Below, one piece after another: positions 37,096-45,913 of a stretch of 64,000 nt of DNA. Position 1 is the stretch's first letter. Every line of letters starts with the position of its first letter. The position numbers were made by a program, and so were the translations under genes. Location of the stretch: the NCBI GenBank assembly GCA_050010555.1, contig JBEKKV010000001.1, forward strand, positions 1 through 64,000, written 5' to 3'. The DNA comes from JALHUB01 sp050010555. Its GTDB lineage: Bacteria; Chloroflexota; Dehalococcoidia; DSTF01; JALHUB01. The notes beneath the pieces were generated by a model. The model ran no database searches. It was not told where the DNA came from and was given only the letters and a program-made list of their open reading frames with translations.

Positions 37096-38427
37096 ATGGC
37101 CGCAGAACGCGACAAAGACTACGTTCTCCAGACCTGCAAGGCGCAGGGCATCAAGTTCATCCGCCTCTGGTTCACGGACATCCTGGGTTCTCTCAAGAGC
37201 TTCACGATAACGGTCGAGGAGCTTGAGGGCGCGCTGCAGGAGGGCATGGGCTTCGACGGCTCGTCGATTGAAGGGTTCGCCCGCATCGACGAGAGCGACA
37301 TGGTTGCGATGCCCGACCCGTCGACCTTCACCATCATACCCTGGCGGCCGCGCGAGCAGGGCGCTGCCAAGATGTTCTGTGACGTTATACGCCCGGACGG
37401 CACGCCCTTCGACGGCGACCCGCGCTACGTGCTGAAGCGGAACATCAAGCGCGCCGCCGACCTGGGCTTCACCTACTACGTCGGACCGGAGCTGGAGTAC
37501 TTCTATTTCAAGAGCGTCGATTCGCCGCAGCCGCTCGACCAGGGCGGGTATTTCGATCTCACGCCCCTGGACGTTGCCACCGACCTTCGCCGCGACACAA
37601 TCCTGTACATGGAGGCGATGGGCATCGGCGTCGAGTACTCTCACCACGAGGTGGCGCCCAGTCAGCACGAGATCGACCTTCGCTACACGGACGCCCTCTC
37701 CATGGCCGACGCGGCGATGACGTATCGCCTCGTCGTCAAGGAGGTTGCGCTGGCGCACGGCGTTTATGCCACCTTCATGCCGAAGCCTGTCGCGGGACAA
37801 AACGGCTCCGGCATGCACGTGCACCAGTCGCTGTTCAAGGGCAAGAGCAACGCGTTCTTCGAAGAGGGCGACAAGTACCACCTCTCGAAGCTCGCGAAGA
37901 ACTACATCGCCGGGCTGCTGCATCACGCGCGCGAGATCACGCTCATCACGAACCAGTGGGTTAACTCCTACAAGCGCCTGGTGCCCGGCTACGAGGCGCC
38001 ATGTTACATCACGTGGGCGCGACGGAACCGATCGGACATGGTGCGGGTGCCGGAATACAAGCCGGGCAAGGAGATGGCGACGCGCATCGAGTACCGCTCG
38101 CCGGACCCGGCCTGCAACCCGTACTTGTGCTTCGCGGTCATGCTGGCCGCCGGCCTGGAGGGGATCGAGAAGGAGTACCCGCTGGGAGAGCCGGTGGAGG
38201 AGAACGTTTTCCACCTGACGGCGGACGAGCGCAAGGCCCGCGGGATCGGCGTGCTGCCGGGCAGCCTGGAGGAGGCGATAGAGGTGACGGAGGGAAGCGA
38301 GCTGGTGCGCCGGTGCCTTGGCGACCACGTCTTCACTTCGCTCATCGCCAACAAGAAGATGGAGTGGGACGCCTGGCGGATGCAGGTGACGAACTACGAG
38401 CTGGAGCGCTACCTGCCCATCCTGTAG
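37096..38427 (+). CDS. glnA: Glutamine synthetase type I, second form without adenylylation Tyr
   Basis: 443 residues, ATG start with GAGAGGTGAG upstream. It has the same catalytic set (FDGSSIEGFARIDESDM, PELEYFYF, HHEVAPSQHEIDL, NGSGMHVHQSLF, RNRSDMVRVPEY). The loop that carries the adenylylated Tyr in the first enzyme reads ENVFHLTADE, so it cannot be modified there. Its shorter length and loop resemble GS-I-alpha enzymes, which are feedback-controlled. N-terminal KFIRLWFTDILGSLKSF is typical of that branch. It may be the constitutive enzyme while the first is regulated; alternatively it could act on another amine. Confidence 0.93.
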   Translation: MAAERDKDYVLQTCKAQGIKFIRLWFTDILGSLKSFTITVEELEGALQEGMGFDGSSIEGFARIDESDMVAMPDPSTFTIIPWRPREQGAAKMFCDVIRPDGTPFDGDPRYVLKRNIKRAADLGFTYYVGPELEYFYFKSVDSPQPLDQGGYFDLTPLDVATDLRRDTILYMEAMGIGVEYSHHEVAPSQHEIDLRYTDALSMADAAMTYRLVVKEVALAHGVYATFMPKPVAGQNGSGMHVHQSLFKGKSNAFFEEGDKYHLSKLAKNYIAGLLHHAREITLITNQWVNSYKRLVPGYEAPCYITWARRNRSDMVRVPEYKPGKEMATRIEYRSPDPACNPYLCFAVMLAAGLEGIEKEYPLGEPVEENVFHLTADERKARGIGVLPGSLEEAIEVTEGSELVRRCLGDHVFTSLIANKKMEWDAWRMQVTNYELERYLPIL

Positions 38428-38521
38428 CGGGAGTGCGCGCGGGCAAGATCCTCCTGAGGCGGACAAGTGCCCGCGCTACGCGGACTCAGGGAAGGTCTCG
38501 CGTTAACGATGAAATAATGGT

Positions 38522-38559
38522 GAGGCCGGGGACCCAAAAGGTCGCCGGCCTTCGTTTTT
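38522..38559 (+). terminator. Terminator of the nitrogen island
   Basis: AGGCCGG (38523-38529) pairs with CCGGCCT (38545-38551) across a 15-nt loop and is followed by TTCGTTTTT. It sits about 95 bp after the second glnA and just before the converging nuoN stop. Confidence 0.7.
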
Positions 38560-38581
38560 GAAGCGAAATCGTCCGGGAGCT

Positions 38582-40081
38582 TCAGCGGTCGCCGAGGGAA
38601 ACGGTGGACGCGGGGCCCCCGCCACCGGGCTGCTGCGTCGTCGACGTCGGGAAGACGGCGTGCACGGCGCTGTCGGTCGCTTTGAACAGCGGCTGCGGGT
38701 ACAGCCCGACTACGAACACGCCGATGACGAGCGCCAGGATGACCGCATTGACGCCGGCCGGGACGCGCAGTCGCAGCTTGTCCTCCGCCTCGCCGACGTA
38801 CATCTGCCGGATGACCAGCAGGTAGTAGTAGAGCGATATCAGGCTGTTCACGACGGCCAGCGCCGCCAACCAGAGGAAGCCTTCCTTGGCGACGGCCTGG
38901 AAGAGCAGGAACTTGGTCGCGAAGCCGGCGAACAGGGGCATGCCCGCCAGCGAGAACAGGGCGATGGTGAGGGAGAGGGCCAGGAAGGGCGCCCGCTCAG
39001 CCAAGCCGCGGAAGTCCTCGATTTCGTCCTTGCCGGTCGCGTTGTAGAAGGCGATGACCGCCGCGAAGGCCGCCAGGTTGGTGATGATGTAGCCCGTCAT
39101 GTGCAGAACCAGCGTGCTCGCCGTCGCTTGCGAGAGGGCGGCGATGCCCATCAGCATGAAGCCGGCCTGCCCGATGCTGGAGTAGGCGAGAAGTCGCTTG
39201 ATGTTGTGCTGCTGGATTGCGACGAGGTTGCCCAGCGTCATGCTTGCCGCAGCCAGCGCTGCGATCATCCACTGCCAGTCGCCGAGCACCGGCAGGAACG
39301 CCTCGGTAAAGAGGCGCAGCAGGAGCGCTATGCCCGCGGCCTTCGACGCCGCCGACAAGTAGGCGGTGATCGGCAGCGGCGCGCCTTCGTAGGCGTCCGG
39401 CGCCCACATGTGGAAGGGCACGGCCGACACTTTGAAGCCGATGCCGGCGATAACCAGCACGAGCCCCACGAGCATCGCCGGGCCGAAGCTGCTGACGCCG
39501 GCGCTGAACGCCGCGTTGATGTCGACGTAGGAGGTCGAGCCGGCGACGCCGTAGATGAGGCTGAGGCCGTACAGGAACAGGGCTGAGGAGAAGGCGCCAA
39601 GCAGCATGTACTTCATGCCGCCTTCGTTCGACTTCGCGTCCAGCTTGGCGAAGGAGACGAGCACGTAGAGGCTGAAGCTCAATAGCTCCAACGAGACGTA
39701 GGCGGCGATGAGGTCGCGGGCGGCGGCCATATAGATAGCGCCGATGGTCGAAAGAATGAGGAGCCCGTAGTACTCGCCGGCGTTTCGCAGGTTGGCCCGC
39801 ACGAAGTGCGCCGACGCCAGGCAGACGACGGCGGTGATGGAAATGAAGAGGACGCGGAAAAACGTCGTATAGTTGTCGACCTGGACGAGGCCGGCGAAGT
39901 CCAGCGGCCCTTTGTTAACATAAAACAGCGAGACGACGAGGATGCCGCCGAGACCCGCCGCCGAGACGTATGGTAGATAGGTACGGGCGCGTCGCGGGTC
40001 GTAGAGGCCGAGGGCGACGACGACTGCCGCCAGCGCCGCCAGCAGGTATTCCGGGATCAGCAGCGAGTAGTCCAGGTTCAT
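38582..40081 (-). CDS. nuoN: NADH-quinone oxidoreductase subunit N
   Basis: 499 residues from ATG 40081, which overlaps the nuoM stop (ATGA); an upstream in-frame extension to 40141 is nuoM sequence in another frame and is rejected. About 14 membrane helices of the antiporter (Mrp-like) family. Key residues: Glu/Lys positions around YVSLELLSFSLYVLVSF, KVSAVPFHMWAPDAYEGAP, and HNIKRLLAYSSIGQAGFMLM. It is one of three proton-pumping subunits of complex I and ends the nuo operon. Confidence 0.95.
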   Translation of the reverse strand: MNLDYSLLIPEYLLAALAAVVVALGLYDPRRARTYLPYVSAAGLGGILVVSLFYVNKGPLDFAGLVQVDNYTTFFRVLFISITAVVCLASAHFVRANLRNAGEYYGLLILSTIGAIYMAAARDLIAAYVSLELLSFSLYVLVSFAKLDAKSNEGGMKYMLLGAFSSALFLYGLSLIYGVAGSTSYVDINAAFSAGVSSFGPAMLVGLVLVIAGIGFKVSAVPFHMWAPDAYEGAPLPITAYLSAASKAAGIALLLRLFTEAFLPVLGDWQWMIAALAAASMTLGNLVAIQQHNIKRLLAYSSIGQAGFMLMGIAALSQATASTLVLHMTGYIITNLAAFAAVIAFYNATGKDEIEDFRGLAERAPFLALSLTIALFSLAGMPLFAGFATKFLLFQAVAKEGFLWLAALAVVNSLISLYYYLLVIRQMYVGEAEDKLRLRVPAGVNAVILALVIGVFVVGLYPQPLFKATDSAVHAVFPTSTTQQPGGGGPASTVSLGDR

Positions 40082-41586
40082 CGCACCGCCGGCATCGAGA
40101 GTACAGCATGGGAGATGCGGTCGATGAACGGCGCCGGCCACGTCCCCATGAACAGCAGGAAGAAGATGAGCACGGCGCCCGCCGCCTGCTCAAGGCGCGT
40201 CATCTCGACCAGCTTATCCCAGCGCACGTTGAACGGGCCGAAGAAGGCCATGGCCAGCATGCGCAGGATGTAGGCCGCCGTTACCGCCGCGCCGAAGACC
40301 GCCAGGGCGCCGAATTCCGGATAGGTGCGGAACGTCCCGACAAATATGTGGAACTCCGCCACGAAGCCCGATAGCCCGGGCAACCCCAGCGACGCCAATC
40401 CGGCGATGGCGAAGAAGGCCGTGAAGCGCGGCATCTTGTTCGCCAGGCCGCCGAAGAGAGACATGTCGCGGACGTGCGCCTGGTCGTAGAGGGCGCCGAC
40501 CATGGCGAACATGAGGGCCGTCATGACGCCGTGGGAGAACATCTGGAGGACGGCGCCGTTCACGCCGATGGGGTTAAGCGTCGCGAGGCCCATCAGGACG
40601 TAGCCCATGTGGCTGACGCTGGAATAGCCCACCATATACTTGAAGTCGCGCTGCGCCATCGCCGAGATCGAGCCGTAGATGACGTTCGTTGTCGCCAGGA
40701 CCATGACGGCCGGCATCCAGAACTGCGCGCCCTCAGGCAGGAGCTGGATGCCGAGGCGGATGATCCCGAAGGCACCCAGCTTCATCAGGACGCCGGCGTG
40801 GAGCATGCTGACGGCGGTCGGGGCAGCGACATGGCCATCCGGCGACCAGGTGTGGAACGGCCACAAGCCGGCCAGCACGCCGCAGCCGATGACGAACACG
40901 GGGAAGACCGCCTTCTGGAAGCCCTCCGAGAAGTGGACGTTGTAGAGGGCCGGCAGGTCGAAGGTGCCGATGTTCGCCTTGACGAAGATGGCGAAGATGC
41001 CGATGAAGATTAGCACGCTGGCGGCCACGAGGTAGAGCGTCAGCTTCATCGCGCCGTATTCTTTCGTGCGGACGAAGGTCGGGAAGCGGCTGCTGGAGCC
41101 CCAGACGGCAATGAGCAGGAACATCGGCAGGACGGCGAGCTCGTAGAAGAAGAAGAAGAAGAACAGGTCGAGCGAGATGAACGTGCCGAAGACGCCCGCC
41201 ACCAGCGCGAAGAAGAGGACGAAGAAGTCCTTGTTGCGATAGTCGATCTTCCAAGAGATGAGAACTCCGGTGAACGCGACAATGCCGTTGAGGAGCACCA
41301 TCGGCGCGGAGACGCCGTCGACGCCCAGGTGCAGCGTTATGCCGTTGGCGGCCAGGAAGCCGACATTCTCCAGCCAGGGCCAGCGGCCCTCGAACTGGAT
41401 GACGCTGTCGCCGCTGCCGAACTGGTAGGCGAAGAAGACGTACAACGCCAGTCCAAGCGTCGCTGCCGCAGACGCCGCAGCGATGTAGCGCACGACGTTC
41501 TTGTGCTGCGCCGGCACCGCCAACAGGACCAGCGACGTCGCCAGCGGGAGAACGATGAACGGCAGGAGGATGTAGTTATGCGGCAT
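40078..41586 (-). CDS. nuoM: NADH-quinone oxidoreductase subunit M
   Basis: 502 residues, antiporter-like. LFFFFFFYELAVLPMFLLIAVWG holds the conserved Glu, GLWPFHTWSPDGHVAAPT the trans-membrane proton path, and YMVGYSSVSHMGYVLMG the Lys/His half-channel. KLGAFGIIRLG is typical of NuoM. It begins one base after the nuoL stop and overlaps nuoN, confirming one coupled transcript. Confidence 0.96.
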   Translation of the reverse strand: MPHNYILLPFIVLPLATSLVLLAVPAQHKNVVRYIAAASAAATLGLALYVFFAYQFGSGDSVIQFEGRWPWLENVGFLAANGITLHLGVDGVSAPMVLLNGIVAFTGVLISWKIDYRNKDFFVLFFALVAGVFGTFISLDLFFFFFFYELAVLPMFLLIAVWGSSSRFPTFVRTKEYGAMKLTLYLVAASVLIFIGIFAIFVKANIGTFDLPALYNVHFSEGFQKAVFPVFVIGCGVLAGLWPFHTWSPDGHVAAPTAVSMLHAGVLMKLGAFGIIRLGIQLLPEGAQFWMPAVMVLATTNVIYGSISAMAQRDFKYMVGYSSVSHMGYVLMGLATLNPIGVNGAVLQMFSHGVMTALMFAMVGALYDQAHVRDMSLFGGLANKMPRFTAFFAIAGLASLGLPGLSGFVAEFHIFVGTFRTYPEFGALAVFGAAVTAAYILRMLAMAFFGPFNVRWDKLVEMTRLEQAAGAVLIFFLLFMGTWPAPFIDRISHAVLSMPAVR

Positions 41587-43485
41587 CTACGTCCCCACTA
41601 TGAGCGCAGCTATCGCGAGGACGACCACGCCGGCGGCCATCAGCAGGGCGTAGTTCGGCATCTTGCCGGTCTCGTGGAATTTCAGCAGGAAGCCGCCGAA
41701 GCGCGTGACGTCGGCGGGCCCGTTGACACCGGTGTCGTTGACGACCGCGCGGTCGTACCAGGAAACGATGCCCGCGACGACCAGCACGACGTGATTAATG
41801 GCCCACTGGTAGGCGTCGTCCATGTAGTACTTGTTGCGGAAGAGCGTGTAGAGTTGCGGCGCGGCCTCGCCTGCCACCTTCGCGCGCTCCGCCGTGCCGC
41901 TCCAGATGTAATAGCCGCCGGCGATTCCGAGGAGCACCAGGATGATGGACGAGGCGGTGACGCCGGCGTTGATCCGGAACGCCTCCGGCGCGGTCGTGAA
42001 CAGGAACTGGCCGAAGCCGCCGGGGAAGCCCATCAGCTTTCCGACGCCCGTGAATACCACGAATCCGGCGAACACCGTCAGCACGCTCAGCAGGAGCAGC
42101 GGCAGACGCATAGCCAGGCCGGGCTCGTGCGCGTGCTCGTAGACATGCTCGTCGCGCGGCTTGCCCGTGAAGACCAGCAGGACCAGCCGCGTCATGTACA
42201 GCGCCGTGATGAGCACGCTTGCGAGGACCAGCAGGTATATGAAGAAGTTGTGGTTCTCGAAGGTCGTCAGAAGCAGCTCATCCTTGTTCCAGAAGCCGGC
42301 CAGCGGGAAGAGACCGGCCATCGACATGGCGCCGAGCGTGAAGACCGTCGCTGTGACCGGCATCTTCCTCGCCAGCCCGCCCATCTTCGTCACCTCCAGC
42401 TCGTCGGTCGCGTGGTAGACCGAGCCCGAGGAGAGGAAGAGGAGCGCTTTGAAGAAGGCGTGCGTGAACACGTAGAGCAGCGCCACCGTCACCGAACCGG
42501 CGCCGAGGGCGATGAACATGAGCCCGAGGCTGTTCAGCGTGGAGTAGGCGACGACGCGCTTGATGTCCGTCATTACCAGGCCCATCGTCGCGGACATGAA
42601 CGTCGTGATTAGGCCGACGCCGGTGACGGCGATGAGCGTGTTCGGCACCTCCTGGAAGAGGGGCATCGTGCGCGCCACCAGGTAGACGCCGGCGACGACC
42701 ATCGTCGCGGCGTGGATGAGGGCGCTGACCGGCGTGGGGCCTTCCATGGCGTCGGGCAGCCAGACATGGAACGGGAACTGCGCCGACTTGCCCATCGCGC
42801 CGAGCAGAATGAGCAGGACGGAGGCGGTCAGATAAGCGTGGTCGATCTGGCCGTTGCGGGCGGCGTTGAAGATGGTCTGCATGTCAAAGGTGCCGACGGA
42901 ACGATAGAGCAGGATGATGCCAATGAGGAGGCCGACGTCGCCCAGGCGCGTCGTGATGAACGCCTTCTTGGCAGCCTCCGCCGCGGAGCGCCGCTCGTGG
43001 TAGTGGCCGATGAGCAGGAACGAGCAGAGGCCAACGCCTTCCCAGGCGAAGTAGAGCAGCAGGAAGTTGTCGGCGAGGACGAGCGTCAGCATGGCCGCCG
43101 CAAACAGCGATTGCACGGCGAAATACCAGCCGTAGCGCTTGTCGCCCTTCATGTAGCCGAGCGAGTAGACCTGCACCATCAGGCTGATGAAGCTGACGAC
43201 CGCGACCATCACGGCCGCGAGCTGGTCGACCTGGAAGCCGATGCGCAGCTCGAAGCTGTCGAACTTCACCCACTGGTGGCCGGAGTGGACCGCCGAGAAC
43301 TGGCCACCGCCGGCCAGCGCGCTCGTCAGGTCCTTGAGGACGAAGATGAACACGACGAACGAGGCGCTGATGGCTAGCACCGACAGCCAGTCGCCCTTGC
43401 GCGGCAGGTACTTGCCGAAGAGGATGAGAATCGCGGCGGTAGCGGCCGGAATGGCGGGAATGAGCCATGCCTGCTCCATGCCCAT
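41587..43485 (-). CDS. nuoL: NADH-quinone oxidoreductase subunit L
   Basis: 632 residues with the antiporter core and the long C-terminal lateral helix region. Landmarks: LYFAWEGVGLCSFLLIGHY, FPFHVWLPDAMEGPTPVSALIHAATMV (conserved as PDAMEGPTPVSALIHAATM), TDIKRVVAYSTLNSLG and FFKALLFLSSGSVYHAT. A GAGGGGC stretch precedes the ATG. It is the distal proton-pumping subunit; nuoK lies 40 bp upstream. Confidence 0.96.
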   Translation of the reverse strand: MGMEQAWLIPAIPAATAAILILFGKYLPRKGDWLSVLAISASFVVFIFVLKDLTSALAGGGQFSAVHSGHQWVKFDSFELRIGFQVDQLAAVMVAVVSFISLMVQVYSLGYMKGDKRYGWYFAVQSLFAAAMLTLVLADNFLLLYFAWEGVGLCSFLLIGHYHERRSAAEAAKKAFITTRLGDVGLLIGIILLYRSVGTFDMQTIFNAARNGQIDHAYLTASVLLILLGAMGKSAQFPFHVWLPDAMEGPTPVSALIHAATMVVAGVYLVARTMPLFQEVPNTLIAVTGVGLITTFMSATMGLVMTDIKRVVAYSTLNSLGLMFIALGAGSVTVALLYVFTHAFFKALLFLSSGSVYHATDELEVTKMGGLARKMPVTATVFTLGAMSMAGLFPLAGFWNKDELLLTTFENHNFFIYLLVLASVLITALYMTRLVLLVFTGKPRDEHVYEHAHEPGLAMRLPLLLLSVLTVFAGFVVFTGVGKLMGFPGGFGQFLFTTAPEAFRINAGVTASSIILVLLGIAGGYYIWSGTAERAKVAGEAAPQLYTLFRNKYYMDDAYQWAINHVVLVVAGIVSWYDRAVVNDTGVNGPADVTRFGGFLLKFHETGKMPNYALLMAAGVVVLAIAALIVGT

Positions 43486-43525
43486 CGCTAGCTGCCCCTC
43501 TCGCTGGTCGAAACGGCCGTCGCTG

Positions 43526-43834
43526 CTACCATTTCAGGTCGTGCACCTCATCGACGTTCGCTGTCGTGCGGTTGCGGAAGATACGCAGGACTATCGCCAG
43601 CGCCAGCCCGACCTCGGCGGCGGCGATGGTGATGATGAAGATGGCGAAGATGATGCCGGCGAATCGCTGCGGCGACGTGTAGACGGCGAAGGCGACCATG
43701 TTGATGCTGGCGGCGTTCAGCATCAGCTCGACCGACATCAGGATCAGCACGGCGTGCCTTCGGACGAGGACGCCGTAGACGCCGAGCGAGAAGAGGATGG
43801 CGCTGAGAACGAGGAAGCTCTGCAGCGGGATCAC
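43526..43834 (-). CDS. nuoK: NADH-quinone oxidoreductase subunit K
   Basis: 102 residues and three membrane helices, with the conserved MSVELMLNAASINMVAF segment carrying a key membrane Glu and a second Glu in AAAEVGLALAIVLRIF. It overlaps the nuoJ stop (ATGA). It belongs to the central proton axis of the membrane arm. Confidence 0.95.
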   Translation of the reverse strand: MIPLQSFLVLSAILFSLGVYGVLVRRHAVLILMSVELMLNAASINMVAFAVYTSPQRFAGIIFAIFIITIAAAEVGLALAIVLRIFRNRTTANVDEVHDLKW

Positions 43835-44340
43835 ACGCCGTCCTCCTCCTCATCTTCCGAGCGCGCCAGCACTATCGCGCCGACGAGGGCGACCAGCAGG
43901 ACCAGCGAGGAGACCTCGAAGGGAAGCGCGTACGTTCGGAACAGCGCGTCGCCGATGGCGTTGAAGTTGATCAGCGCTGGCGAATCAGCCTTGCGTGGCC
44001 AGGTCGTCAGGAAGATGGTCGCGATGAGCACGCCCATCAGGCTCAGGCCGGCAACGACGGCGAACGGCTTCTGGGCGCCGTCCAGCTCCGGCACCAGCTC
44101 GCGGGCGCGCGTCAGCATGAGCGCGAACAGCAGCAGCACCGCGACGCCGCCGGCATAGAGCAGCACCTGAACTAGCGCCAGGAACTCGCTGGCGAGCAGG
44201 ATGTACAGCGCCGCAACTGCCAGCAGGGTGAAGACGAGCGAGATGGCGGCGTACGCCACCTTGCCAGTCGCGACGACGCCCAGGGCGAAGAGCACGGTGA
44301 GCCCGGCGATGAAGTAGAACAGCACTTCCGTTACGGTCAT
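43831..44340 (-). CDS. nuoJ: NADH-quinone oxidoreductase subunit J
   Basis: 169 residues from ATG 44340, which overlaps the nuoI stop; the longer frame upstream is nuoI in a shifted frame. Five membrane helices; LASEFLALVQVLLYAGGVAVL is the NuoJ signature with the pi-bulge helix. The C-terminus is acidic (EDEEEDG). Confidence 0.93.
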   Translation of the reverse strand: MTVTEVLFYFIAGLTVLFALGVVATGKVAYAAISLVFTLLAVAALYILLASEFLALVQVLLYAGGVAVLLLFALMLTRARELVPELDGAQKPFAVVAGLSLMGVLIATIFLTTWPRKADSPALINFNAIGDALFRTYALPFEVSSLVLLVALVGAIVLARSEDEEEDGV

Positions 44341-44801
44341 GGCGCCACCCAGGGTGTGAATCCGCCATCGCGGGAGCGGGCCAGCAACTGCTCCAGGTCC
44401 ATCACCAGCTCGCGGCGGTCGTAACGCGACATCTCGTGGCCGGACCAGGTGTTGTTCATGGCGATCGCGCTGAAGTTGCACGTCTCGACGCAGATGCGGC
44501 AGCGGATGCAGCGCCCATAGTCGAGCAGGAACTGGTCGACTATCTTGCGCCGCTTGCTTTGCCCTTCAGCCGCCAGCGGGTTGTCCTTCATGATGACGGA
44601 GATGCACTCCGTCGGGCAGGCGCGCTCGCAGGCGTGGCAGCCGGTGCAGAACGGCTCGCCGACCTCGGCGTCCCAGAGGAGAAGGGGGTAGCCGCGCTCG
44701 CGCTCCGGTAGCTCGCGGTGCGCCGTAGGGTACTGGATGGTCACCGGCTTGCGGACCATCGTCCGGAAGGTTTCGGCCATGCCCCGCAGCACTCCAAGCA
44801 T
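44337..44801 (-). CDS. nuoI: NADH-quinone oxidoreductase subunit I
   Basis: 154 residues from ATG 44801, whose first base is the last of the nuoH stop (TGATG); the frame runs on to 45593 but that part is nuoH out of frame. Two 4Fe-4S motifs, CTGCHACERACP and CIRCRICVETCN, carry clusters N6a and N6b that lead electrons to NuoB. The second motif has Asn where many ferredoxins have Pro. ITIQYP-like PVTIQYPTAHRELPER is typical of NuoI. Confidence 0.93.
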   Translation of the reverse strand: MLGVLRGMAETFRTMVRKPVTIQYPTAHRELPERERGYPLLLWDAEVGEPFCTGCHACERACPTECISVIMKDNPLAAEGQSKRRKIVDQFLLDYGRCIRCRICVETCNFSAIAMNNTWSGHEMSRYDRRELVMDLEQLLARSRDGGFTPWVAP

Positions 44802-45913
44802 CAGACGGCGCTCCTGGCGACGATTCGGGACGGGGCGCCCAGCGGCAGCCGCGTGTAGACGACGTAGCCGGCGACAAGCAGCGTGACGCCGGAGGTCACG
44901 AGGAACGTCCAGTCCGGCCAGTGATAGACCAGGACCAGGCCGTTGAGGAATATCTGCGCGAACGCCAGCGGCAACAGGAGCTTCCAGCAAAACGACATGA
45001 GCTGGTCGACGCGGACGCGCGGGAACGTGGCGTTTATCCACATAATGACGAGAATCAGCGTCATCGTCTTCCCGAACATGAGGACGAGCTGCCAGGGCCA
45101 GCCCCACTTCAGTCCCAGCGGCCAGTCCCAGCCGCCGAGAAAGATGAGCGACGCGAGGACGCAGAGCGCGAACATGTTCGTGTACTCGGTGAGGGCGTAG
45201 AGGATGCTCCAGCGGATGCCGCTGTACTCGATCCAGGGCCCGCCGGCAACCTCCGACTCCGCGGCCGCGACGTCGAACGGGCGTCGCGTCAGGTCCGAGA
45301 CCGCCGCCGCCATGAAGAGGAAGAAGCCCAGCGGCTGCCAGATGATGAACGGCACACGCCCCTGGTCGCGGACGATGGCGACGAGATTGAGAGAGCCGGC
45401 AAGCATCGACAGCGCCAGCACGGCGAGGACCAGCGGCACTTCGTAGCTGATGAGCTGCGCCGCCGTGCGCATGGCGCCGATGAGGGCGTATTTGCTGTCG
45501 GAGGCCCAGCCGGCGACGATATAGCCGAGTACGGTGAGGCCGGACACGGCGAGGAAATAGAGCAACCCAAGGTCGAGGACGCGGACGCTCCATCTGGCGG
45601 TGAAGGGGAGGACCAGCAGTGTCAGAAAGACGGGTACGAAGGCGAGGAAGGGCGCCAGCTCGAAGGCGAGGCGGTCGGCGCTGGCGGGACGGAGGTCTTC
45701 CTTCAGCAGGATCTTCATCATGTCGGCGATAGGCTGGAAGACGCCGTAGGGGCCCGTGCGCATGGGGCCGAGGCGCATCTGGATGCGGCCGATGAACTTC
45801 CGCTCGACATAAGTCAGCGCCAGGACGACGAACACCATCAGGCCGAGGACGACCAGGAGGCGCCAGAAAGCGTCGACCCAGACGTTGTCGAAGAAGGCGC
45901 CTAGCTGGCTCAT
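44801..45913 (-). CDS. nuoH: NADH-quinone oxidoreductase subunit H
   Basis: 370 residues from ATG 45913, which overlaps the nuoD stop (ATGA); longer in-frame sequence is nuoD out of frame. Eight membrane helices. Landmarks: YVERKFIGRIQMRLGPMRTGP, LQP-type GVFQPIADMMKILLKEDLRP, RRPFDVAAAESEVAGG and the acidic quinone-site loops. It forms the quinone tunnel entrance with NuoB and NuoD. Confidence 0.94.
   Translation of the reverse strand: MSQLGAFFDNVWVDAFWRLLVVLGLMVFVVLALTYVERKFIGRIQMRLGPMRTGPYGVFQPIADMMKILLKEDLRPASADRLAFELAPFLAFVPVFLTLLVLPFTARWSVRVLDLGLLYFLAVSGLTVLGYIVAGWASDSKYALIGAMRTAAQLISYEVPLVLAVLALSMLAGSLNLVAIVRDQGRVPFIIWQPLGFFLFMAAAVSDLTRRPFDVAAAESEVAGGPWIEYSGIRWSILYALTEYTNMFALCVLASLIFLGGWDWPLGLKWGWPWQLVLMFGKTMTLILVIMWINATFPRVRVDQLMSFCWKLLLPLAFAQIFLNGLVLVYHWPDWTFLVTSGVTLLVAGYVVYTRLPLGAPSRIVARSAV

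Noticed and set aside
37018..38466. 482-codon frame antisense to the second glutamine synthetase
   Set aside because: Its length comes from third-position GC bias opposite a real enzyme gene.
44802..45593. N-terminal extension of nuoI
   Set aside because: The extra residues are nuoH read in another frame; NuoI proper starts at the ATG at 44801 that overlaps the nuoH stop.
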